Notes under the pieces: model-generated
The model's input: only the letters and a program-made list of their open reading frames with translations
What the model was told of the DNA's origin: nothing
Databases searched by the model: none
Virus record (IMG/VR): IMGVR_UViG_3300031141_000038
Coordinates: 1-25,075 of that record
DNA: 25,075 nucleotides
Reading direction: 5' to 3' (one strand)
DNA from: a virus
Shown: piece after piece, positions 19,393-24,999 of the stretch
Layout: each line of letters starts with the position of its first letter
How positions within the stretch are numbered: the first letter of the stretch is position 1
Translations under genes and position numbers: made by a program

Positions 19393-19698
19393 CTACTGGT
19401 CTTGCATGAATACGTTGAAATGATCAGGCATACCACATGCGGTTAACCGTTCACAAATAGCTAACCGTGCTTCCGCACATAATTTGCTACTCAGTAGTAT
19501 TTGGTTACCCATGTCAAAGCGTGATATAACGACCATCATATTGTTTTCAACGTTATTGACGTCCTTGATGTACTTCACCTTTTCAGTGACATATCCATAT
19601 TCGTCGGAATGGTTCTCTTCCCAAATGCAAATAGAATTTGCCATGACTTCGTCAAAAACAGCTTGATCTGGGGTTGTGTAATATAAATTTGCTTTCAT
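19393..19698 (-). CDS. Hypothetical protein (101 residues)
   Basis: A 101-residue alpha/beta protein (MKANLYYTTPDQAVFDEVMA ...), with strands VKYIKDVNNVENNMMVVISR and a helix KLCAEARLAICERLTACG. It follows 19710-20042 with an eleven-base gap and shares its transcript. The function is unknown. Its base composition is slightly more GC than the flanking genes, which may only reflect its amino acids. Confidence 0.7.
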   Translation of the reverse strand: MKANLYYTTPDQAVFDEVMANSICIWEENHSDEYGYVTEKVKYIKDVNNVENNMMVVISRFDMGNQILLSSKLCAEARLAICERLTACGMPDHFNVFMQDQ

Positions 19699-19709
19699 AT
19701 TAGTGTATG

Positions 19710-20042
19710 TTAGTTGTTAATTTTCAATGTAACGGATAGATCATCTTGGACGTCGTATGCCATTTCAAATTCGACTTGCTTCCAATAGCTATCGTCAGTT
19801 TTGTACTTGTGTACATCAATTGCCTTCTTAGCTAAATCAATTGTATCGAAATATGTTGGATCGTCTTCGTACCAAACTAAACCCTTAAAGCCAATGCTTT
19901 TGATGATGGTTGGAGATGTGAAGGTGATCATGCGGATGAACCGCTTAAATAATGATGTACCGTCCTGGGTACCAACGTATGCGGCATATCGGTCCGTACC
20001 GTTTCGCAATGTTTGTTTTTTAATGTAGTACTTGTGTTTCAT
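19710..20042 (-). CDS. Hypothetical protein (110 residues)
   Basis: A 110-residue basic protein: MKHKYYIKKQTLRNGTDRYA and AAYVGTQDGTSLFKRFIRMI at the N-terminus, a hydrophobic middle, and a C-terminal strand YDVQDDLSVTLKINN. Helical DTIDLAKKAIDVHKYK precedes the end. No motif is recognised. It starts 56 bases after denV, with a gene remnant between. Confidence 0.7.
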   Translation of the reverse strand: MKHKYYIKKQTLRNGTDRYAAYVGTQDGTSLFKRFIRMITFTSPTIIKSIGFKGLVWYEDDPTYFDTIDLAKKAIDVHKYKTDDSYWKQVEFEMAYDVQDDLSVTLKINN

Positions 20043-20055
20043 GTTTAGTCCTGTT

Positions 20056-20077
20056 TAGTTAAAATATCCTCTGTCAT
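20056..20077 (-). repeat. 22-base repeat, copy A, likely gene-tail remnant
   Basis: Sense ATGACAGAGGATATTTTAAC plus TA, identical to 20466-20487. In the second copy it encodes the end of the 45-residue gene (DRGYFN-stop). Here it sits in a 56-base gap with the same reading (YDRGYFN-stop) but no start, suggesting a decayed duplicate. Confidence 0.85.
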
Positions 20078-20098
20078 ATGCTTTATTTAAAAATGTTC

Positions 20099-20458
20099 TT
20101 ATTTGTTTAGTCTTTCGTTTATTCTTTCTCTAATTATTTTTGCATCATTTGATCTAACTTCGTAATCATTCATTAGATATTCGGGTACATCATTCCAAGC
20201 TTCAATATAATTTTGCACATTAAAACCCCGTTTAATGCATTCTTCATATATGATAACATATCTCTTCCTAAGATACAATAGCTTATTATAAAAGAATTTA
20301 ACGTGCCCGGTGCCTAGTTTAAATCTGTCTGGAATTCCATCCATATTATATTTACCATTAGCAACACAATTTGGTATTCGCTTAATTTCTCTATGCTCAG
20401 CTAGTAAGTGTTTATTAACTAATTCAGCTGGCGGTATACCTACGTTTATTCTTGTCAT
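20099..20458 (-). CDS. denV: Pyrimidine dimer DNA glycosylase (DenV-like)
   Basis: A 119-residue homologue of T4 endonuclease V, which cuts UV-induced pyrimidine dimers by glycosylase and AP-lyase action. The N-terminus MTRIN gives catalytic Thr2 and Arg3. H17 (KHLLAEHRE), E24 and R27 follow as in T4 (H16, E23, R26). VANGKY, then FKLGTGHVKFFYNKLLYLRK and CIKRGFNV, are strongly conserved. It ends 19 residues short of T4 DenV and lacks the C-terminal WYKYYG motif that aids dimer recognition; shorter forms occur in related phages. It is in the operon of tiny genes and overlaps none of them. Confidence 0.93.
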   Translation of the reverse strand: MTRINVGIPPAELVNKHLLAEHREIKRIPNCVANGKYNMDGIPDRFKLGTGHVKFFYNKLLYLRKRYVIIYEECIKRGFNVQNYIEAWNDVPEYLMNDYEVRSNDAKIIRERINERLNK

Positions 20459-20464
20459 AGTTGT

Positions 20465-20602
20465 CTAGTTAAAATATCCTCTGTCATGCAGCTGTAACCA
20501 AGCGTTGCAGTCTGATATGGTGCCTTGATATATGCTTTCGCCGTCCAATGAGCTTACTACCTCATACGTGCTATTGATAAATAATCTTACGTAGTACTTC
20601 AT
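20465..20602 (-). CDS. 45-residue hypothetical protein
   Basis: A short gene (MKYYVRLFINSTYEVVSSLD ... CNAWLQLHDRGYFN) with strand-rich N-terminus and a helical C-terminal DCNAWLQLHDRGYF. A start at the repeated junction CAAGACTAAGATG and a tight fit between neighbours support it. The 22-base end is duplicated at 20056-20077. The function is unknown. Confidence 0.72.
   Translation of the reverse strand: MKYYVRLFINSTYEVVSSLDGESIYQGTISDCNAWLQLHDRGYFN
20466..20487 (-). repeat. 22-base repeat, copy B, end of 45-residue gene
   Basis: Identical to 20056-20077. Here it covers the last codons and stop of 20465-20602. Confidence 0.85.
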
Positions 20603-20603
20603 C

Positions 20604-20777
20604 TTAGTCTTGCTCTATATGGTTATACACTAACTTACAAACCCATGCATTCTCAAATTCATACATACCACAGGTTTCAGCCGCTTCGTCTGATGTATCG
20701 TAGTAGTTGATGTGTCCGCCCTTACTCTTCATGAAGTCCATGGTCCTAAGGTCTATGATTACGTATTGATCTTTCAT
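20604..20777 (-). CDS. 57-residue conserved small phage protein
   Basis: The product is MKDQYVIIDLRTMDFMKSKG, then GGHINYYDTSDEAAETCGMY and EFENAWVCKLVYNHIEQD. The sequence Y-D-T-x-x-E-A-A-x-x-C-G-M-Y-E-x-E-x-A-W-V is of a type found in several phages. The function is unknown. It begins at an ATGA overlap with 20774-20896 and ends at the junction CAAGACTAAGATG. Confidence 0.75.
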   Translation of the reverse strand: MKDQYVIIDLRTMDFMKSKGGHINYYDTSDEAAETCGMYEFENAWVCKLVYNHIEQD

Positions 20778-20896
20778 GATTTGTCTTCTTTATTCTGTTT
20801 ATGCTTACCCTTTCGAGTATACTTTTTCTTGCTACGATGTACTGCTGGACGGGTCGCGTCCCATATATCTTGCAGTTCTATTTTTACCTTCTTCAT
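20774..20896 (-). CDS. 40-residue basic protein
   Basis: The product is MKKVKIELQDIWDATRPAVH followed by RSKKKYTRKGKHKQNKEDKS. The second half is very basic, with the SKKxYxRKxKHK pattern found in small basic proteins of T4-like phages. It probably binds nucleic acid or an acidic partner. An ATGA overlap couples it to 20604-20777. Confidence 0.72.
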   Translation of the reverse strand: MKKVKIELQDIWDATRPAVHRSKKKYTRKGKHKQNKEDKS

Positions 20897-20905
20897 AATA
20901 TTCCA

Positions 20906-21019
20906 TTAGTTATACGTATATAACGTGATCTTTTCAATTGCCCAAATTAATGTTATCGCAATTGCATGACTACCACATATCGTTAATACTGTGTATTTAA
21001 TAAATTTACGTTTGCTCAT
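20906..21019 (-). CDS. 37-residue single-span membrane protein
   Basis: The product is MSKRKFIKYTVLTICGSHAI followed by AITLIWAIEKITLYTYN. A basic N-terminus precedes a span at about 9-28. Start follows the upstream stop by one base and its own stop lies nine bases before the next start. The function is unknown. Confidence 0.72.
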   Translation of the reverse strand: MSKRKFIKYTVLTICGSHAIAITLIWAIEKITLYTYN

Positions 21020-21020
21020 C

Positions 21021-21461
21021 TTATTTTTGTTTTATAATGTTTCTTAATTTGCCTTCATCTAGTAGTACGTTCATCTTATGAAGTCGAGGGCTGCTGAACC
21101 CATAGACCTTCTTTACCCAAATCATTCCTTTGTTTAGGTATCTGTTACTATCTAGCTGCAACTCCTCGTATTCGAATCCTATTCTGAAGTCTTCGATAAC
21201 TAGCGGTAAGTCTTGTTCCATCTTATTCTCAGTTAGTTCTGCAATCCTATTCTTTAAGTCGACCCATATCCAGCCATAATCTTCAATTGCGCAGTTATAA
21301 GGAAACTTTGCCTCGATAGCTTCCAACTCCTCTATGACCAGTTGGTTAGCTAATTCCATGATCCAATCGATCTGCTCATCGCTAAGGTCTGTACATAAGG
21401 CATCGCAATAAGGTACCTTACATCCTCTACACTGTAGTCTTTCCTTTAGCTTAGCCTTCAT
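21021..21461 (-). CDS. Cysteine-rich N-terminus protein with VIEELE helix
   Basis: A 146-residue protein. A cysteine cluster at C11, C14, C19, C23 (CRGCKVPYCDALCTD) could hold zinc. Then comes a helix with ANQLVIEELEAIEAKFPYNC, the VIEELE family motif, a Trp-rich piece (DYGWIWVDLKNRIAELTEN), and a C-terminal strand region (DFRIGFEYEELQLDSNRYLN). The end aligns with small phage barrel proteins. It may be a fusion of a VIEELE unit with an unrelated C-terminal domain. The function is unknown. Confidence 0.72.
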   Translation of the reverse strand: MKAKLKERLQCRGCKVPYCDALCTDLSDEQIDWIMELANQLVIEELEAIEAKFPYNCAIEDYGWIWVDLKNRIAELTENKMEQDLPLVIEDFRIGFEYEELQLDSNRYLNKGMIWVKKVYGFSSPRLHKMNVLLDEGKLRNIIKQK

Positions 21462-21473
21462 CTTAGTCTTGTT

Positions 21474-21566
21474 TTAGTTGTTTAAAAATAGTATCGCCAA
21501 ATAAAACACCCCAGTTGCCAATATTGAAGCTACGCACCATTCAAACAAGTCATTTTTCTTCTTCAT
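21474..21566 (-). CDS. 30-residue single-span membrane peptide
   Basis: The product is MKKKNDLFEWCVASILATGV followed by FYLAILFLNN, with a basic N-terminus and a span at about 8-27. Its ATG is at the repeated junction (CAAGACTAAGATG lies after its stop). It fits between two other genes without overlap. The function is unknown. Confidence 0.7.
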   Translation of the reverse strand: MKKKNDLFEWCVASILATGVFYLAILFLNN

Positions 21567-21567
21567 C

Positions 21568-21765
21568 TTAGTCTTGTTTTAGTTCTTTGATTCTTTGATT
21601 CAATGCTTTTGCAATTTCCTCCACAATAAAACCATCATACATACTGTCAATCATATCTATGGCATTTTCTAGCTCCTCTACACCTCTTTGTTTAGCATAC
21701 CTCTCAACTTGTGATTTAAGGTCGCTATCTGAAATGTCTAAAGTTATCGTTTGTGATTCATTCAT
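21568..21765 (-). CDS. Small VIEELE-family protein
   Basis: A 65-residue helical protein (MNESQTITLDISDSDLKSQV). ERYAKQRGVEELENAIDMID and the C-terminus LNQRIKELKQD match the family seen at 10106 and 21933. Its stop lies in the repeated junction sequence. The function is unknown. Confidence 0.75.
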   Translation of the reverse strand: MNESQTITLDISDSDLKSQVERYAKQRGVEELENAIDMIDSMYDGFIVEEIAKALNQRIKELKQD

Positions 21766-21766
21766 C

Positions 21767-21931
21767 TTAGTCTTGTTTTAGTTCGTTAGGGATTTCCATC
21801 CATCTAATTACTTCACCTTTCAATGTAGTTTCCCACATATCTAACCATTCTGTACCTGTGTAGTAGCACAACTTGATGTAGCCGTTACTCATTCTACACA
21901 CATAGCTTCCTTCTTTTTTTGGGTGTTCCAT
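21767..21931 (-). CDS. 54-residue protein, DUF551-like
   Basis: The product is MEHPKKEGSYVCRMSNGYIK, then LCYYTGTEWLDMWETTLKGE and VIRWMEIPNELKQD. The W-x-D then V-x-x-W-x-x-x-P pattern recalls DUF551 phage proteins, which end in THWMPLPEPP. It ends in the -LKQD junction shared with the VIEELE genes. Assignment is tentative; the function is unknown in any case. Confidence 0.68.
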   Translation of the reverse strand: MEHPKKEGSYVCRMSNGYIKLCYYTGTEWLDMWETTLKGEVIRWMEIPNELKQD

Positions 21932-21932
21932 C

Positions 21933-22148
21933 TTAGTCTTGTTTTAGTTTAATTATTCTTTCCCGTAGTCTAACATATGAATTGCCAACCTCTGCTAAAT
22001 CCATCTGATTTTCCAATTCCTCGATTACTTTCTGGTTAGCATATGCTTCCATGGTCTCGTGGATTAGGCCTTCATCGATACTAACCGTATCCCCATCCTG
22101 GGATATATAGTCGACCTGATCTAATAGTTCTTCTGCTGTCTTATTCAT
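21933..22148 (-). CDS. Small VIEELE-family protein
   Basis: A 71-residue helical protein. HETMEAYANQKVIEELENQM and a C-terminus RLRERIIKLKQD mark it as a relative of 10106-10324 and 21568-21765. The N-terminal part (TAEELLDQVDYISQDGDTVS) is acidic. The start overlaps the previous gene's stop by eight bases. Confidence 0.75.
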   Translation of the reverse strand: MNKTAEELLDQVDYISQDGDTVSIDEGLIHETMEAYANQKVIEELENQMDLAEVGNSYVRLRERIIKLKQD

Positions 22149-22299
22149 CTAATGTTCTTTCTAATATGTTACATTCAAATTTGATATCGTCCCAATCTGA
22201 ATAGAATGAGTCTGCTAATAATGCGGCCTTAGCTAACTCTATGGTTGAGTATACTCCGACTACCTCGTTTATCTCTGTTAATGCTATGTATATTTTCAT
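22141..22299 (-). CDS. 52-residue alpha/beta protein
   Basis: The product is MKIYIALTEINEVVGVYSTI followed by ELAKAALLADSFYSDWDDIK and a final FECNILERTLDE. The N-terminal strand then VVGVYSTxELAKAA is of a type common in small phage proteins. The start at 22299 is chosen over 22377 because the additional residues look non-coding and a perfect hairpin (22340-22356) lies there, probably in the leader. If the start is 22377, the protein has 78 residues. Confidence 0.62.
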   Translation of the reverse strand: MKIYIALTEINEVVGVYSTIELAKAALLADSFYSDWDDIKFECNILERTLDE

Positions 22300-22339
22300 A
22301 TTACTGTTGTCTAGTGTTGTTAGGATGACCCTTAACTGG

Positions 22340-22356
22340 TCTAGGTGGAACCTAGA
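22340..22356 (-). promoter_or_regulatory. Perfect hairpin in the leader of 22141-22299
   Basis: TCTAGGT-GGA-ACCTAGA (7-bp stem, 3-base loop), 41 bases before the preferred ATG. It might regulate translation of the operon start. It would be inside the gene if the longer frame were used. Confidence 0.4.
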
Positions 22357-22424
22357 TGTACGGGGTATGTTGCTCATATTTGTACAAAAAGCACCATGCT
22401 ATAAAAATTGCTTAAGGCCTCTTT

Positions 22425-22480
22425 AAAATAAAGAATTCCCCAACTGTTTACAACTAATTATTTAGTATAACAGTTGGGGT
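22425..22480 (-). terminator. Terminator after the AAA+ ATPase gene
   Basis: An 11-bp perfect stem (CCCCAACTGTT / AACAGTTGGGG, 22438-22448 and 22469-22479) with an inner ACTAA/TTAGT stem. Minus-strand downstream sequence is AATTCTTTATTTT, a broken T-tract. It lies 22 bases after the gene. Confidence 0.78.
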
Positions 22481-22501
22481 ACTCTCTAACCTACATACCT
22501 A

Positions 22502-23719
22502 CTATGCATTGCGTATATCTGCAGCGCTGAATAGAGCGTCTGCCGAATTATCTTGATCGAAGGTTTCATGTCCTTCTAGTATAACGTGCTTTTGAACTAA
22601 TTGCTTAACGAACGTTCTTTCGCTATCTATTCCGCCTGCACCATCGAATTGAGGATAGATGCAAACTTCAGCAGACTCTTCGATTGTGAACCCATCGTAC
22701 ATCAGACTGGCCATCTCTATCGAAGCTCTTGTACTGATGTGTGTACTGATACGTGGACATTCAGCCATTAGTTCTAAACGTGTACCACCTACTATGTTTG
22801 CGATACTTCTTAGATTGTCTGTTGTTACCTTAGGATATATCATCTTAAGTAACTCAAATTCTTCGTCTTCATTCAATACATCCATTTCAACGATAATGAA
22901 CCTATCTAGTAATGCTCTATCCATTACCCTAGTTGCGGTATACTCATTACCTATGTTGGCTGTTGCTATGAACGTAACTCCTTTTGCTACCTTAATGGTT
23001 GGACTACCTTCTGCTTCATCTAATCTTAAGTAGCGTTGTCCTTCATCTAACACAGTCATTAGTATGTTATGTGCATCGGGATGAGCTCTTGATAGTTCGT
23101 CTAATAATATGACCGCATTCTCAGTTTGAATTGCAGTAACGAAGTGTGCTTGTGCAAAGATAGTACCATCTTCCTTATTAAAGTGTGTGTTACCTATAAG
23201 GGTAGATCTAGGATCTTGTGTTGCTCCTAAATTGAAGTAGAAGTCTGGTCTATCTAATGCGCTAACTAGACTCTTTGCAGCCATTGTCTTTCCACAACCT
23301 GCTGGTCCAGTCATTAGTATGTTTTTTGCTCTCATTGCTGACCTAACCAAATATTTCCATTTGAGGTCTGTCATTTTGAGTGTTTTTGGTCTTAGGCTAG
23401 TTGAGCTCGATATGAATGACATAAGCTCTAACTGTTCCTTTGGTAAGTCTGACGGTATCACGTTAAGTTGAGTAGCCGTAAGTTCTGGAAAGTCCTTAAC
23501 TATTGACGTACCTGTCTGAATTGATTCGATCTTTGCAGTACCATACCTTAGTATATCATCTACACAAGTAACTTTAACCGCATTCCCATTCTTAAGGGCT
23601 ACATCGCAAAGTCTAGCGTATCTATCATCATTTGGCCATGCATACTGATTGTCTGCTGTGTCCAATAATGTCTTGATTCCTTTGATAGTGGTTGGTGATA
23701 AATAAACTGTTTTTGTCAT
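22502..23719 (-). CDS. CobS/MoxR-like AAA+ ATPase
   Basis: A 405-residue AAA+ ATPase of the AAA_5 (MoxR, CobS, midasin-like) group. An N-terminal region of unclear fold (1-120) is followed by Walker A GPAGCGKT (138-145), Walker B VILLDE (203-208), sensor 1 FIATAN (250-255) and RALLDRF (268-274) with the arginine finger. The sequence is close to the CobS-like proteins of T4-like cyanophages. Such ATPases usually act with a vWA-domain partner to load metals or remodel proteins; no partner lies in this window. It is preceded by small genes sharing its transcript and followed by a terminator. Confidence 0.9.
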   Translation of the reverse strand: MTKTVYLSPTTIKGIKTLLDTADNQYAWPNDDRYARLCDVALKNGNAVKVTCVDDILRYGTAKIESIQTGTSIVKDFPELTATQLNVIPSDLPKEQLELMSFISSSTSLRPKTLKMTDLKWKYLVRSAMRAKNILMTGPAGCGKTMAAKSLVSALDRPDFYFNLGATQDPRSTLIGNTHFNKEDGTIFAQAHFVTAIQTENAVILLDELSRAHPDAHNILMTVLDEGQRYLRLDEAEGSPTIKVAKGVTFIATANIGNEYTATRVMDRALLDRFIIVEMDVLNEDEEFELLKMIYPKVTTDNLRSIANIVGGTRLELMAECPRISTHISTRASIEMASLMYDGFTIEESAEVCIYPQFDGAGGIDSERTFVKQLVQKHVILEGHETFDQDNSADALFSAADIRNA

Positions 23720-23770
23720 AATGTAGGTATTTGGTTATTGTTATGTGTACGTGATTGTTAGTGTGATCGA

Positions 23771-23905
23771 TTATCCGATCATGTGTATTAGAACGATAAG
23801 TAGCCAATATGCTCCAATTATACTGACTGCTACGATTAACGATTGTGTAGCCTCGATTGGATCTTCTTTGATGGCCTTTGCGAAGTCTTTGAATAGATCG
23901 ATCAT
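23771..23905 (-). CDS. 44-residue single-span membrane protein
   Basis: The product is MIDLFKDFAKAIKEDPIEAT followed by QSLIVAVSIIGAYWLLIVLI and HMIG. An amphipathic N-terminus precedes a span at about 22-43. It lies between 23911-24087 and the ATPase. The leader is not SD-like. The function is unknown. Confidence 0.72.
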   Translation of the reverse strand: MIDLFKDFAKAIKEDPIEATQSLIVAVSIIGAYWLLIVLIHMIG

Positions 23906-23910
23906 AATGA

Positions 23911-24087
23911 TTATAGTTTAGATTGTTTCTGATTGTACTTATCTGCAGCATCGCATAGTTCTTCGAATCGTGATCCTGTTTCAGCAGGCTTAACTGATTC
24001 ACCATGTATAGTCATTCCATCTCTAGTGATTGTGATTAGATTGTGACCGTTTAAATGTACTGCGTAATTTCCGAATTTCTTTGTCAT
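23911..24087 (-). CDS. 58-residue hypothetical protein
   Basis: The product is MTKKFGNYAVHLNGHNLITI, then TRDGMTIHGESVKPAETGSR and FEELCDAADKYNQKQSKL. A beta-rich first half is followed by a helix. It is the first gene of a CCGG-class cassette, with two ACCTAC repeats before ATG. It heads the operon of the ATPase. The function is unknown. Confidence 0.7.
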   Translation of the reverse strand: MTKKFGNYAVHLNGHNLITITRDGMTIHGESVKPAETGSRFEELCDAADKYNQKQSKL

Positions 24088-24120
24088 AATGTAGGTAGGT
24101 AAGGTTAAGTTGTTATTGAT

Positions 24121-24195
24121 TTATAGTATAAATATAAGCATTAAATGTTAAACCGGAAACTGTTTTGCAACTTAGTTTCGAAAGTTATTAACAGT
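24121..24195 (-). promoter_or_regulatory. CCGG-class promoter cassette for 23911 operon
   Basis: GTTAATAACTTTCGAAACT, CAGTTTCCGGTTTAACATTT and the core ATGCTTATATTTATACTATA (24129-24139). Confidence 0.72.
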
Positions 24196-24393
24196 CTATA
24201 TTATTGGGTTAGTTGGTCGCAATTGTGAGATTCGAAGTGTATATAACCGGAACGTACCTAAATTGATTGCGACTACGTTGACTTTGTTTATCTTATGTAC
24301 TAGGTATTTGCTGAAGTCTCCACCTCTCTTACATCTTGGTGTTTTGAATTTTGGAAGTAACTCTACGATTTGTGTTGTGAAAATGTCTTTCAT
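24196..24393 (-). CDS. Hypothetical protein (65 residues)
   Basis: A 65-residue basic protein (MKDIFTTQIVELLPKFKTPR ... INKVNVVAINLGTFRLYTLR). Short strands at the end could form a small barrel. It has its own CCGG-class promoter and ACCTAC leader. No family is recognised. Confidence 0.65.
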   Translation of the reverse strand: MKDIFTTQIVELLPKFKTPRCKRGGDFSKYLVHKINKVNVVAINLGTFRLYTLRISQLRPTNPII

Positions 24394-24432
24394 AATATAG
24401 GTAGGTAAGGTTAGTGTTAATGTGTTATTTAT

Positions 24433-24503
24433 AGTATAAATATAAGCATTCTATTCTTAACCGGAAACTGTTTGATCATTTAGTTTCATAAGTTATTAAC
24501 AGT
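24433..24503 (-). promoter_or_regulatory. CCGG-class promoter cassette for 24196-24393
   Basis: GTTAATAACTTATGAAACTA, CAGTTTCCGGTTAAGAATAG and the core ATGCTTATATTTATACTATA (24437-24447). Confidence 0.74.
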
Positions 24504-24513
24504 TTCGAATGTA

Positions 24514-24966
24514 CTATTCGTTAATATCTAAGAAATAGATAGCATCTTCAGGATGTGTATTTGAAACGAAAGCATTATCAGCCCAAGTTTTAGCATTAAC
24601 TGCCTTATATTGTGTTTGGCTATACAAGTTTGTATTCTCCCAACCATTATTAATATCTGCTACAGTTAGACTAGCCAAGATGGTTTCGTCGATAAATACG
24701 ATTTTCTTACCTTTCTTAGCAAATACTGTAACATAGAAATCTAATCCTTCTGGACAAAACTCTACAGTGTGTAGAACTCCTTTTTTGTAACTGTTGATTG
24801 CCTGTGCAGGATTCTTCATTATAGCTACATTATCAAAGTCTCTACAATCTACAACGGTCATGAATCCAGCTCTACATTTAACTACCATTCTGAATTTACC
24901 AGATGTGTAGCTTGCAATGTGATTTACTGTGTGAATGTCTGTAGTGTTGATTAGTTGATTGCTCAT
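24514..24966 (-). CDS. Hypothetical protein (150 residues)
   Basis: A 150-residue beta-rich protein of unknown function: SYTSGKFRMVVKCRAGFMTV, VVDCRDFDNVAIM, later FYVTVFAKKGKKIVFIDETI and TVADINNGWENTNLYSQTQY. The end is acidic (TWADNAFVSNTHPEDAIYFL). The repeated strands suggest a barrel. It is the rightmost gene in the window and has its own CCGG-class promoter with two ACCTAC repeats. Confidence 0.72.
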   Translation of the reverse strand: MSNQLINTTDIHTVNHIASYTSGKFRMVVKCRAGFMTVVDCRDFDNVAIMKNPAQAINSYKKGVLHTVEFCPEGLDFYVTVFAKKGKKIVFIDETILASLTVADINNGWENTNLYSQTQYKAVNAKTWADNAFVSNTHPEDAIYFLDINE

Positions 24967-24999
24967 AGTAGGTAGGTTTAGTTAGTGTTAATGTGTTAT

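Noticed and set aside
22659-23033. A 124-codon plus-strand frame
   Set aside because: Antisense to the conserved ATPase core including the Walker B and sensor regions.
23628-24005. A 125-codon minus-strand frame overlapping the ATPase start
   Set aside because: It is an out-of-frame reading of the ATPase N-terminus and two small genes; composition is Asn/His/Ser-rich and not protein-like.
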